From: an uncultured Verrucomicrobiota bacterium
GTDB lineage: Bacteria > Verrucomicrobiota > Verrucomicrobiia > Limisphaerales > CAIYYI01
Assembly (NCBI GenBank): GCA_903930345.1
Contig: CAIYYI010000684.1
Coordinates: 1 to 64,000 of the forward strand
Reading direction: 5' to 3'
Length of the DNA stretch: 64,000 nucleotides
How positions within the stretch are numbered: position 1 is the stretch's first letter; each line of letters starts with the position of its first letter. The position numbers and the translations under genes were made by a program. The notes under the pieces were generated by a model, which made no database searches, had not been told where the DNA came from, and saw nothing but the letters and a program-made list of their open reading frames with translations. Shown piece by piece: positions 28,516-37,415 of this stretch.

Positions 28516-28530
28516 AAATGCATTGCATTT
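28516..28530. promoter_or_regulatory. Candidate enhancer (UAS) palindrome for the sigma-54 activator
   Basis: AAATGCATTGCATTT is a perfect 15-bp palindrome, flanked by two more ATGCA/ATGCAT cores (near 28505 and 28534). It lies about 115 bp upstream of the predicted sigma-54 start and about 30 bp before the activator gene, the expected position of an enhancer that would also allow autoregulation. Confidence 0.6.
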
Positions 28531-28557
28531 GCGATGCATATACACGATTGTTGGCCT

Positions 28558-29883
28558 ATGCGGATCGGTTTTCTTGAAAGTCCAGGTGCTCATGATCTTC
28601 GGGCACGCACCGAATCTTTGGGCGTGCCGGTTTTTGCGTTGAACCCGCAACAGGTGCAGGAACTGACGAGCGATTCGGTTGATCTGGTCTATTTGATTCC
28701 ATTTGAAGAGCTATCCCGGCGGGATTGGTTATTGCTCAGGGTCAAACTTGCCCAAGCCAATCGTCAGTTTATCGTCGCCGGTGTGGCACTTGCCTCCGCC
28801 CAGCTCATGGAGGCTGTGCGGGATGGGGCGGCGGATGTGCTTGATGAGCGGGATGACGACGAACGCTGGAGGAAGGCGCTCAACCGAGCGGCGGAGTCGC
28901 AAAAGGTCTGGCTCCAACTCTACGGCGGCGCCACGGCGTCTGCCGGTGAGGTGCTGAGTGGACAATCGGCCGCCATGCGTGCGCTGCGGCAGGCTGTGGA
29001 AAAGCTTGGAGCGACGGATGTCAATGTGTTGATTCTGGGCGAATCAGGCTCCGGGAAGGAGCGGGTCGCCCAGGCTCTGCATGAAGCGAGCCACCGCAAA
29101 AACTTTGTGGCATTGAACTGTGCAGCGATCCCGAAGGACCTGCTCGAAGCCGAACTGTTTGGCGTGGAGAAGGGCGCCTTCACCGGAGCGCTCAAGTCAC
29201 GCTCGGGATTGGTCGAGCAGGCAGCGGATGGGACGCTGTTTCTGGACGAAATTGGAGAAATGGACATCGCCCTGCAACCGAAGCTACTACGCTTTCTGGA
29301 AACACGGACCGCCCGGCGTGTCGGCAATGAACGAGAATACCGGTCAAGGGCGCGCATCATCGCGGCGACCAACCGCAACCTGCGAGAGGAGGCAAATGAC
29401 AAGCGGTTCCGCGCCGATCTGTATTTCCGCCTCGCGGAAATAGTGCTCAACACGCCTTCTTTGAGGGAGCGTCCCGAGGATATTCCCGGACTCGTCCAAA
29501 TCTTCCTGCGGTTGGCGAATGAACGATTTGGTAAGAATGTGGAGTTTGTTGAACCCCCATTACTGCAGCGCATGCAGGCCTATCGCTGGCCCGGAAACGC
29601 GCGGGAACTAAAGTCCGTGATTGACCGGCTGGTCTTGCTTTTTGATGGACCGGTACTGCGCGAGGGCTGTTGGGAGGCTCCCGGCCAGATGCCGGTGGTG
29701 CCGGAAGCGACCATACCAGCGGTAGCCGGGGGAAGGGGGACCCCGGTCCCCAATCGCAGGCAAAAGCAGGAACTGGCGAACGGCTTGCTGGCCGATAGTA
29801 ACAACAACTACACTTGGGTGGCCAGCCAGCTTGGTATCACTCCCTCCACACTCTGGCGCTGGCGCAAGGCGGGGAAACTCTGA
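28558..29883 (+). CDS. Sigma-54-dependent enhancer-binding regulator with degenerate receiver
   Basis: A 441-residue protein. Residues 1-118 look like a response-regulator receiver, but the strand that should carry the phosphorylated Asp reads [11 protein letters not shown], so phosphorylation is doubtful. The AAA+ domain is complete: Walker A GESGSGKE (161-168), GAFTGA (206-211) for contact with sigma-54, Walker B TLFLDEI (226-232) and RADLYFRL. A Fis-type helix-turn-helix ([20 protein letters not shown]) ends the protein. It is divergent from the exosortase operon, analogous to PrsR regulators of PEP-CTERM systems. The start at 28558 is chosen over 28534 because it begins with the first receiver strand. 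Confidence 0.88.
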   Translation: MRIGFLESPGAHDLRARTESLGVPVFALNPQQVQELTSDSVDLVYLIPFEELSRRDWLLLRVKLAQANRQFIVAGVALASAQLMEAVRDGAADVLDERDDDERWRKALNRAAESQKVWLQLYGGATASAGEVLSGQSAAMRALRQAVEKLGATDVNVLILGESGSGKERVAQALHEASHRKNFVALNCAAIPKDLLEAELFGVEKGAFTGALKSRSGLVEQAADGTLFLDEIGEMDIALQPKLLRFLETRTARRVGNEREYRSRARIIAATNRNLREEANDKRFRADLYFRLAEIVLNTPSLRERPEDIPGLVQIFLRLANERFGKNVEFVEPPLLQRMQAYRWPGNARELKSVIDRLVLLFDGPVLREGCWEAPGQMPVVPEATIPAVAGGRGTPVPNRRQKQELANGLLADSNNNYTWVASQLGITPSTLWRWRKAGKL

Positions 29884-29913
29884 AAGGAGGGCAGGTTGCA
29901 TGTCCAGGACCGA

Positions 29914-30054
29914 ATGATGGGGGGGCGTGTGGCTGCGGGCACCTTTGGCCTTATGATTTGCTGGTGGCTGTTCCTGCTCGTGGTGACCCTTCTGCTGGTT
30001 AACAACCTCCTCAACCTCTGGGAAAACCGACCGTTTCACGGGCATGGGTCATAA
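29914..30054 (+). CDS. 46-residue single-helix membrane peptide
   Basis: A short ORF starting ATGATG, 30 bp after the regulator gene. It encodes one strongly hydrophobic helix (FGLMICWWLFLLVVTLLLVN) followed by a polar tail (LWENRPFHGHGS). CAGGACCGA before the start gives a plausible AGGA ribosome-binding site. The clean helix argues for a real gene, but no family is recognised. It could belong to the exosortase locus or be independent. Confidence 0.45.
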   Translation: MMGGRVAAGTFGLMICWWLFLLVVTLLLVNNLLNLWENRPFHGHGS

Positions 30055-30293
30055 TCACAGGATCATGATCCGCCGCTATAAAAAAGGGAATCGGGGACGA
30101 TGACCGAACGTCCCACGCGGCTCGGCAGGAGCCCCACCAGGTTTTGGTATTCCACCCTGCTGGAGCACCCAGTGCGGAACAATGTCCGCCAATCCGTTGC
30201 CGGTGGGGCGACACCTGCCGAGCCGTCCCCCCATCGCTGCCCCCGCGCAAAACTGCCCCTTGCTTTTTGTGGTGATTCCACAAGACTTGGGGC
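30055..30293. other. Intergenic stretch before the Wadjet operon
   Basis: About 240 bp without a convincing gene. It holds the 12-bp palindrome GGATCATGATCC at 30060-30071. An open frame from 30100 has codon use unlike its neighbours and no similarity I recognise. The promoter of the Wadjet operon should lie here. Confidence 0.4.
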
Positions 30294-31784
30294 ATGCCTG
30301 ATCCGGGACAGCATGCCGCCACGAGCACGGGGCCACGGCCCCGGGCCTCGTTGTCGGCGGAACTGTTCCGGGAGGTCCGGCCGGACTTCTTCCGCGTGCT
30401 CAGCGGCCCCAACGCCCCGGTCTATGTGGATGTGCTGGACATCCTGGAGGCCGAGGCCTCCCAGCGCAACGAGGGGATGGCCCGCCAGGAGGCGCTGAAC
30501 ATCATCGCCGACACCCTCGCCCGCCACCCGGAGTTCCAGCTTGAGCCCGACATCGCCCCCGGCGAAAGCCTGCCCGAATCGCTCACCGTCCGCGACAAGG
30601 CGCGGGCGGTGCTGGAGTATTTTGTCCGCACCGGCTGGATCGAGGCGGAGACCGGCTCCGACTGGCGGCGCGTGGTCTTCTTTGATGCGCACGGGGCCAC
30701 ACTGTTGTCCGGCCTGCGCAAGATGGCCTACCCGGACGCGGCGGTGTTCACCGACAAGCTGCTCGGGGTCTGCGCCGCCCTGGCCAACCACGCGGAGCTG
30801 GCCCGCCAGCCGTATGAGCATTTGCAGTACTGCCGCGACAACACCCAGCAGGGCATCGTGGAGCTGCGCGCCATGCAGAAAAGCGTGGAGCGGCTCATCC
30901 GCCGCCAGGTGGAGGCGCAGACGCTGGGGGACAACCTGAGCGTCGTGTTTGATCAGTACGCCGAGCAGGTGGGGCACACCTGCTACTCCGAGCTGGTGCG
31001 CTCGCACCTGGCCTCCCGGCTGGGCGAGGCGCGCGAGCGGCTTTACGCCCTCCTGACCGATGCCGACCTGCTCCAGAAAATGCAGCGCGAGGTGATGAAC
31101 CGCCACCCGGGCCTCGACCACTCCATCGCCATGGCCCGCGTGCGCCTGCAGATTGATGACCTGATCGCCGCCCTGGAAAGGGTGCTGCCTTTGGCGGATG
31201 TGATTGACGCCCGCACGGCCGAGTTCACCCGCCGTTCGCTGGCCCGGTTCCGGTATCTTCAGGAGGTGGTGGGCGAGCGGCGCAACCAGGTGCGGGCTTT
31301 GTTCGAAACGTTGAATCGCCAGTTCACCGGCCGGCGCTTTGGCGATCTGGAGGAGGCCCGCGAATTGCCCTCGCCGCTGCTGCCGGACGCGCGCCTGCTG
31401 GCCGGCCGCGATTCCCTCTACGAACCGGCCCGCCGCCGCACCCTGGAGGAAAACTCGCCGCTGGAGGAGGAGGTCACCGAGGAGCAGCGCAGCCGCACGC
31501 GGCGGCAGATGGAGAACGCGCTGCGGGAATCGCTCTCGGTGGCGCGGGCCAACCTGTATGTGCAGCATCTGCCGGGCGGCAAGGGCCAGCGCCTGGCCAG
31601 CGTGGAGCTGCCCCTGCACAACCCGCAGGACCTGGGCGATTTGGTGGCCGTGCTGCTGCACGCGGAGTCCTCCGAGGCCCGCTACCTCATCGAGGTGCCG
31701 GGCGCCCGGGAGGAGGCCGGTCCGGTGGGGTTTGACGCCCAGCCCGGCTGCCGCGTGGAACGTTTTTACCTGGTGAAGAAATAG
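30294..31784 (+). CDS. jetA: Wadjet JetA (DUF3375), MukF-like kleisin
   Basis: A 496-residue DUF3375 protein. The N-terminal winged-helix part (FFRVLSGPNAPVYVDVLDIL, ARQEALNIIADTLARHPEF) leads into a long helical middle (EHLQYCRDNTQQGIVELRAM, LGEARERLYALLTDADLLQK) and a C-terminal winged-helix segment. JetA is the kleisin of the SMC-like Wadjet complex and bridges JetC heads. It is the first of four genes in the order JetA-JetB-JetC-JetD, which defines type I Wadjet; the next gene starts 1 bp after its stop. A TTGGGG precedes the start codon. Confidence 0.92.
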   Translation: MPDPGQHAATSTGPRPRASLSAELFREVRPDFFRVLSGPNAPVYVDVLDILEAEASQRNEGMARQEALNIIADTLARHPEFQLEPDIAPGESLPESLTVRDKARAVLEYFVRTGWIEAETGSDWRRVVFFDAHGATLLSGLRKMAYPDAAVFTDKLLGVCAALANHAELARQPYEHLQYCRDNTQQGIVELRAMQKSVERLIRRQVEAQTLGDNLSVVFDQYAEQVGHTCYSELVRSHLASRLGEARERLYALLTDADLLQKMQREVMNRHPGLDHSIAMARVRLQIDDLIAALERVLPLADVIDARTAEFTRRSLARFRYLQEVVGERRNQVRALFETLNRQFTGRRFGDLEEARELPSPLLPDARLLAGRDSLYEPARRRTLEENSPLEEEVTEEQRSRTRRQMENALRESLSVARANLYVQHLPGGKGQRLASVELPLHNPQDLGDLVAVLLHAESSEARYLIEVPGAREEAGPVGFDAQPGCRVERFYLVKK

Positions 31785-31785
31785 C

Positions 31786-32436
31786 ATGAGCACCGTCCTG
31801 AACCAACCGCCGCCCGCCCCGCTGCTGGGGCGCCTGACCGAAGTGGACCGCCTCCGCCTGGGGGAGGCGCTGCAACTGCTGCTGGCGCACGGCTCGCTCT
31901 CCGGCCTGGAGCCCGCGCGTGCCGAGCTTTACACCTGGTGCCGCCAGAACCTCGACTGGCTGCGGGAGGTCGCGGCACTCTCCGGCCTGCAGGTGATCAA
32001 CGAGCACGAGAGCCGTCTCGTCCAGGCGCTGCCCACCCGGCCAGCCCTCACCCTGCGCCTGCGCCAGGATGCCACCATCGTGCTGCTGGCGCTCTGGTAT
32101 GAGTACGACACGCAGATCCGCGAACAGGGGGCCACCGAGGTGATCGTCACCGTCGAGCAGCTCAACCGCCTGCTGCAGGAGAAACTGCTGCCGGACCTCA
32201 AGGAGCCGCCCAGCCGGGGCCGGCTGCTGGAGATCCTCCGCCAGGCGCAGCGCTTCAACCTGGTGCGCCTGGAGGTGGCCGACGAGGTGGAGGCCTCCCA
32301 GGTGGAGATTCTGCCCACCCTCAAACGGGTCATCCCGTTCCAGGACCTGGCGGATTGGACGCGCACCGCCGCCCTGCACCACCACCCGGGGGCGGTGGAG
32401 GAAACCGCTGCCGCCGAAGCGGGAGGTGAGGCATGA
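31786..32436 (+). CDS. jetB: Wadjet JetB (DUF4194), MukE-like subunit
   Basis: A 216-residue DUF4194 protein built of winged-helix segments: GEALQLLLAHGSLSGLEPAR near the start, then TIVLLALWYEYDTQIREQGA, and GRLLEILRQAQRFNLVRLEV, with an acidic tail. JetB is the MukE/KITE-type partner of JetA in the Wadjet complex. Its stop overlaps the jetC start as ATGA, indicating translational coupling and fixed stoichiometry. Confidence 0.92.
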   Translation: MSTVLNQPPPAPLLGRLTEVDRLRLGEALQLLLAHGSLSGLEPARAELYTWCRQNLDWLREVAALSGLQVINEHESRLVQALPTRPALTLRLRQDATIVLLALWYEYDTQIREQGATEVIVTVEQLNRLLQEKLLPDLKEPPSRGRLLEILRQAQRFNLVRLEVADEVEASQVEILPTLKRVIPFQDLADWTRTAALHHHPGAVEETAAAEAGGEA

Positions 32437-35400
32437 GCCGCGCCATCCGCCTCTCCCGCCTGCATGCCATCAACTGGTATGGGTACAACGACACCCTGCC
32501 CGTGGCGGGCCACCTGCTGCTGGCCGGATTGACCGGCTCCGGCAAGAGCGTCCTCATGGATCTGGTGCAACTGGTCCTGGTGGGGAGCGACCGCGCCCTC
32601 TTCAACCGGTCCGCGACCGGCACCACCAGCGACCGCAGCCTCAAGAGCTACGTGTTGTGCGACACCAAGCGCGAGGAGAACGGGCAGGCCCAGTACGTCC
32701 GGGACAAGGGGGCCATCACCTATGTGGCCATGGAGTTCACCTGGCCCAAGGACGGCCGCAGCGAGACCTGGGGCCTGCGCATCGAGTTCCGCAACGCCGC
32801 CGAGCAGCAGGGGCGCGTGACCCCCTTCTTCTGCCCCGGCAGCCTGGAGAAGCATCATTTCCTCGACGCGCAGCGCCGTCCACTGGAGCAGGCGGATTTC
32901 CGCCGCCTGGTGGAGAAGGAGCGCGGCGGACGCCTCTTTGAGACGCAGGAGCAGTACCTGCGGGACATGGCCAATGAGCAGCACCTCAACTTCAACCGCT
33001 CGGTGCTGGCCAGCCTGCTGCCCACCGCCATGTCCTTCACCAACCTGAAGAGCTTTGATGAGTTCTGCCGCCGCTTCATCCTGCCCGGCGACCGCCTGCA
33101 GGTGGCGGATGTGGTCTCCAGCTACAAAAACTTCCAGGCGTACGAGCGGGACCTGCGCGAGCTGCACGACCAACTGCGGCGGCTGGAGGAGATCCACCAG
33201 CATCACACCGCCCAGCAGCAGGCCTCGCGCGACCGCGTGGTGGCCCGCTGGCTCGCGGCCGAGCTTTCCCGCGACCTGGCCCGGACGCTGCTCCAGGAGC
33301 TGGAGGGCCGGCTCGCCGGGCTGCGCCAGACCCATGCCCGCGAGGCGGCCCGCATCGCCGAGTTGGATGAGCTGTTGCAGCGCGGGCGCGAGGAGCTGGC
33401 CCGGCTGCGCGCCCTGATCGGCGAATCGCGCGACGGCCAGTTGTATCTGTTCCTCAAATCGCGCAATGCCGAGCTGGTCCGCGACATTGAGAAGTTCAAA
33501 CAGGTGGGGCAGCGGCTCGATGGCGCGCTGCGCCTGCGGGTGAGGAACGCGCGCGCCTGGCTGGCCGAGGTGAAAACCGCGCCGGCGGCGGAGACGGTGA
33601 ACTTCACCGGCCTGGAGGCCGCGGTCAAAGCGCTGGAAGGTTGCGCCGCGGACCGCAGCGAGAGCTGCCTGGTGGCCCTGGCCGCCGAGGCGGAGCTGGT
33701 CAAGGCCGCGCTCAGCCGGGCCATCCGGCCCGCCCGCGAGGAGCTGGACATCGCCCGCCAGAACCTGGGCCGCCTGCGCGAGGAGATCGGCGCGCTGCAG
33801 CTCGGCCACCTGCCCATGCCCACGCGCCTGCTGAACGCGTTGAATGACGCGCTGCCCTTCGTGAACCGGGAGCCCGCCGCCCAGACCCTGTGCCAGCTTT
33901 GCGAGGTGACGGATGAGAAGTGGCGTCCGGCCATCGAGGTGGTGTTCACGCGCAAGTTCGCTGTGGTGGTGGGTGAGCCGCACTATGCCCGCGCCGTGCA
34001 GCTCTACCATGAGCTGCGCGAGGATTCGCCCCAGGAATCCCTCATCAACCCGCACAAGGCCCGGCCCCGGCCGGTCCTGCCCGGCTCGCTCGCGGAAAAG
34101 ATCGCCACCACCCATCCGGTGGCCCAGGCCGTGGTCAGCCAGTTGTTCGGGGATCTGATCTGCGTGGAGAAACGTGAGGACCTGGCCCGCCACGAGAAGG
34201 CCATCATGCCGGACGGCTTCATGTCGGCGGGGGCCTTTGTCCAGCGGCGGCGGCACTATGACAACCTGCCGTTCGTGGGCGAGAGCGGCCTGCGCAAGCA
34301 GCTTGAGGTGAAACGCGGCCAGCTCCGCCAGTGGGAAACCATGGAGCGCCAGTTGCGCCCGAAGCTGGAGGAGGTGGACCGCGTCAACCGGCGCGGCAGC
34401 GAGCTGATTCCCGAGCACGCCACCCTGGCGGATGACCTGCGCGAGGCGCACGCCCTGCCGCGCCTGGAGGCGGAGCTGGCGCGCAATATCACCCAGCTCA
34501 ACTCCATCGACCGCGCCAGCTTTGAGGAGCGCGAGCGCGATCTGGTCCGGCGCGAGCAGGAGATTGGCCGGCATGAGGCGGAGCAGCGCCCGCTGCTGAC
34601 CAGCCAGCTCAGGGGTGAGATCACGCACCTGGAAAACCAGAGCGCCAGCCTCTCCGACCAGTTGGCCGGGGCCGCGCGTCAGTTTGAGCGCGTGCAAACC
34701 GAGGCGGGCGATCTGTCCATCCACGCCGCCCGCCTGAACCAGTGGCGGCGCGAGGTGCTCACCGAGTATCCCGCCCTGGATGCCGCCGCGCGACGGTTTG
34801 AGAAACACGAGTCCGACGCCCGCGAGCAGGCGGCCGTGCGGCGCGAGAAGTTGGTCGCCGCCCGCCGGGAGCTGGCCCTGGCCTACCGCAAGTTTGAGGA
34901 TCTGCCGCCGGAGAGCGAGGACAACGCCCCCTGGGAAAAACTGCGGCTCCAGATCAACGAGGCCAACATTCCCGATTACCAGACCAAGTCCGCCTCCGCC
35001 CGGAAGCACTGGGAGGGGTTGTTCCGCACCCAGGTGCTCGCCAAGCTGGACCGCGCCCTGCGCGAGGTGCGCGATCTGGTGGTGCTGCTCAACACCCACC
35101 TGCGCGCCCCCATCGGCAATGACCGCTACCAGATCGAGGCCCGGCCCAGCCCGGACTTCAAGGTCTATCGCGACCTGGTCTCCCTCAACGCCCAGCACGT
35201 CCAGGATGAACTCTTTTTTGCCTCCGTCAGCGGCGAGCTGCGTGACGCCCTGGAGTATTTCCTCAAAACGCTGGTTGATCAGCCGGACAGCGCGGAGGCC
35301 GTCCGGCTGCTGGATTACCGCCATTACTTTGACTACGATCTCTTGGTCGGGGACGCCCGCGACGCCCAGGCCCGGCCGGTCAGCGTGGACCGCCAGAGCG

Positions 35401-35774
35401 GCAAGTTCAGCGGCGGCGAAAACCAGGCCCCGTATTTCGTCGCCATCCTGGCCAGCTACCTGCGCGCCTATAACCGCCATGAAACCCGCTGGCAGGAGCC
35501 CGCCCTGGCGCTGGTCCCCATTGACGAGGCCTTCTCCAAGCTCTCCCCTGAGCGCATTGAGGACTGCGTGCGCGCCCTGAAGCAACTCAATTTGCAGGGC
35601 GTGCTCTCCATGAGCGCGGGCAACATTCCCTTCGCCTTCAGCCAGTGCGACCAGCTCATCATCGTCTCCAAGCACGAGGAGCGGCGGGGCACGCGCACCC
35701 TGATCCGCAATGTGCCGGTGAGCATCGTGCGGGAATCGGCCGAGGGCCAGACCTGGATGAAAGATCATGCCTGA
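32433..35774 (+). CDS. jetC: Wadjet JetC, SMC/MukB-like ATPase
   Basis: A 1113-residue SMC-like ATPase. Walker A is GLTGSGKS at 32-39 and the ABC signature is FSGGENQ near 992. Walker B with the catalytic acid is LVPIDEAF (Asp-Glu at about 1031-1032). Between them are long coiled coils (about 210-450 and 600-850) around a hinge near 450-600 (TDEKWRPAIEVVFTRKFAVV). JetC uses ATP to extrude DNA loops so that small circular plasmids are recognised. It overlaps jetD by 8 bp. Confidence 0.95.
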   Translation: MSRAIRLSRLHAINWYGYNDTLPVAGHLLLAGLTGSGKSVLMDLVQLVLVGSDRALFNRSATGTTSDRSLKSYVLCDTKREENGQAQYVRDKGAITYVAMEFTWPKDGRSETWGLRIEFRNAAEQQGRVTPFFCPGSLEKHHFLDAQRRPLEQADFRRLVEKERGGRLFETQEQYLRDMANEQHLNFNRSVLASLLPTAMSFTNLKSFDEFCRRFILPGDRLQVADVVSSYKNFQAYERDLRELHDQLRRLEEIHQHHTAQQQASRDRVVARWLAAELSRDLARTLLQELEGRLAGLRQTHAREAARIAELDELLQRGREELARLRALIGESRDGQLYLFLKSRNAELVRDIEKFKQVGQRLDGALRLRVRNARAWLAEVKTAPAAETVNFTGLEAAVKALEGCAADRSESCLVALAAEAELVKAALSRAIRPAREELDIARQNLGRLREEIGALQLGHLPMPTRLLNALNDALPFVNREPAAQTLCQLCEVTDEKWRPAIEVVFTRKFAVVVGEPHYARAVQLYHELREDSPQESLINPHKARPRPVLPGSLAEKIATTHPVAQAVVSQLFGDLICVEKREDLARHEKAIMPDGFMSAGAFVQRRRHYDNLPFVGESGLRKQLEVKRGQLRQWETMERQLRPKLEEVDRVNRRGSELIPEHATLADDLREAHALPRLEAELARNITQLNSIDRASFEERERDLVRREQEIGRHEAEQRPLLTSQLRGEITHLENQSASLSDQLAGAARQFERVQTEAGDLSIHAARLNQWRREVLTEYPALDAAARRFEKHESDAREQAAVRREKLVAARRELALAYRKFEDLPPESEDNAPWEKLRLQINEANIPDYQTKSASARKHWEGLFRTQVLAKLDRALREVRDLVVLLNTHLRAPIGNDRYQIEARPSPDFKVYRDLVSLNAQHVQDELFFASVSGELRDALEYFLKTLVDQPDSAEAVRLLDYRHYFDYDLLVGDARDAQARPVSVDRQSGKFSGGENQAPYFVAILASYLRAYNRHETRWQEPALALVPIDEAFSKLSPERIEDCVRALKQLNLQGVLSMSAGNIPFAFSQCDQLIIVSKHEERRGTRTLIRNVPVSIVRESAEGQTWMKDHA

Positions 35775-37011
35775 CACCCCACATGCCACACCCCCCGGCA
35801 ACCGCTGGTCGGCCGTGCTCCTGACCTTCGCGGCGCTGTACGAACGCTCCCAGGCCGGTCGTACCGGCCAGGGCGAACGCGATTTCACCGCCGACTTCCG
35901 CGACCTGCTCCGCCAATCCGGCTGCGCCGATGGCGAGCCCCGCGCCCAGGCCTTGCGGGACTTGGAGTCCGCCGCCCAGACCGGGCTTCTCCGCCTGGAG
36001 CATCACCGGCATGACCGCCACCTGATTGAGAAGGTCCGGCTCTCCCTGGCGGGCGAAGAGACCTTTTTTCAACACCTCGGGGTGCCGTCCCCGGCGGCCC
36101 GCCGCACCTCCTTGGCGGCCCAATTTGCGGCGGCGGCGGACCTGCCTGTGCCAGCCGAGTGGGCGCAAGCCTGGCGCCTGGGGTGTGAACTTCTCGCGCA
36201 GGCGGCCCGCGAGGGCGGCTCCGTGGCCCCCTTTTCCCGCGAGCACCCGGAGGAGAACCAGGAGCTGCTGGAATTGCTGCCGCGCCTGCTGGCCTGGCGG
36301 GGGGAGTCCTTGCGGCGCTTTGCCAGTTGCGTCCTGTGCGGGCAATCCAAACGCCTGGATGAATTGGCCGGGCGGCTTGGCCAGGCCTTGCGCCTCCTCT
36401 CCGGCGACCGGGTGACGTCACTGGACGACCTGGGCATTCTCGACAAACCCCGCTCCGTGCTCGTCTCCGGCCCGCTGGTCTTGGAACTGCCTGCGGGCGC
36501 CATCAATTTGGGTCTGTTGACCGGCCCTTACCGTGTTTCGGAGTTGGACCTCGCTGCGGCGCTGCGCATCAACACCACGGCCACCCGCGTTCTCACGGTG
36601 GAGAACGAGACCACTTTCCTGGAACTGTCGCGCCTCGCGGCCGGGGATCTGCTGGTGCAGACCAGTTATCCCGGATCAGCGACCCGGCGGCTGCTCTCCC
36701 GCTTGCCGACCGGGTTGGAGTTCTGGCACTTCGGGGACAGTGATCCGGAGGGGTTTGACATCCTGCGTGATTTGCGGGAGCGCACCGGGCTACCCTTTCG
36801 CAGCCTGCACATGACCTGGCGCGGGCAGGTTGCCGGACCATCCCTCACCGCCGAAAGCCGCCGCCTGCTGGACCGTCTGCTGGCGGACCCTCCCCTGGCC
36901 GCCGAGCATGAAGTTCTGCGGCAGCTCCAGGCTTCGCCGCATCTGGGGGCCTATGAGCAGGAGAGCCTGGGTCGGCCGACCCTGGGGCAATGGCCTTATT
37001 ACCCCCGGTGA
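35767..37011 (+). CDS. jetD: Wadjet JetD (DUF3322/DUF2220), Toprim nuclease
   Basis: A 414-residue protein. The C-terminal half is a Toprim-like domain related to topoisomerase VI subunit A, with the catalytic Glu279 in LTVENET and the metal-binding Asp324 and Asp326 in HFGDSDPEGFD. The N-terminal half forms the arm region. JetD is the nuclease that cleaves plasmids trapped by JetABC. With all motifs intact, the four-gene system looks functional. It ends 5 bp before the convergent crcB gene. Confidence 0.93.
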   Translation: MPDTPHATPPGNRWSAVLLTFAALYERSQAGRTGQGERDFTADFRDLLRQSGCADGEPRAQALRDLESAAQTGLLRLEHHRHDRHLIEKVRLSLAGEETFFQHLGVPSPAARRTSLAAQFAAAADLPVPAEWAQAWRLGCELLAQAAREGGSVAPFSREHPEENQELLELLPRLLAWRGESLRRFASCVLCGQSKRLDELAGRLGQALRLLSGDRVTSLDDLGILDKPRSVLVSGPLVLELPAGAINLGLLTGPYRVSELDLAAALRINTTATRVLTVENETTFLELSRLAAGDLLVQTSYPGSATRRLLSRLPTGLEFWHFGDSDPEGFDILRDLRERTGLPFRSLHMTWRGQVAGPSLTAESRRLLDRLLADPPLAAEHEVLRQLQASPHLGAYEQESLGRPTLGQWPYYPR

Positions 37012-37016
37012 CCGCC

Positions 37017-37415
37017 TTAAAGCCCCTTGGAGGAATTAAGCTGGGCGGCCACCAGGTAGCCCGCCCAGACGCCGACCAGGCAGAGCGCCACGGAGCCAAG
37101 GATGTTCGCGCCCGCCCGGAGCCATTCCCCATCGCGCGCCAGGTTCAGCGTTTGCAGGCTGAAGGAGGAGAACGTGGTGAAACCGCCGCAGATGCCCACC
37201 ATGATGAACAGGCGGCTCGTGGGCGACACCCACATCCGGCTTTCCACCGCCGCCAACCCCGCCACCAGACCGATGATGAAGGAGCCGATCACATTCACCG
37301 CCAGGGTGCCCCACGGAAAGGCCCCGCCCCAATGGCGGGCGGCCAACCCGGAAAACCAGAACCGGGCCACGCTGCCGATCGCCCCGCCCAGGGCCACGAT
37401 TAAATAGCTTTTCAT
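37017..37415 (-). CDS. crcB: Fluoride channel CrcB/Fluc
   Basis: A 132-residue four-helix membrane protein. Family hallmarks are LGGAIGSVARFWFSG at the start, GTLAVNVIGSFIIGL in helix 2 and GICGGFTTFSSFSLQT in helix 3 with the phenylalanines of the fluoride path. It forms a dual-topology dimer that exports fluoride. Its ATG overlaps the uvrC stop as ATGA, so it is expressed from the uvrC transcript; no fluoride riboswitch was recognised upstream of the pair. Confidence 0.95.
   Translation of the reverse strand: MKSYLIVALGGAIGSVARFWFSGLAARHWGGAFPWGTLAVNVIGSFIIGLVAGLAAVESRMWVSPTSRLFIMVGICGGFTTFSSFSLQTLNLARDGEWLRAGANILGSVALCLVGVWAGYLVAAQLNSSKGL

Noticed and set aside
31929-35888. A 1319-codon open frame antisense to jetC
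   Set aside because: jetC has all SMC motifs. The antisense product is low complexity in Ala, Gly, Leu and Val and has no start signal.
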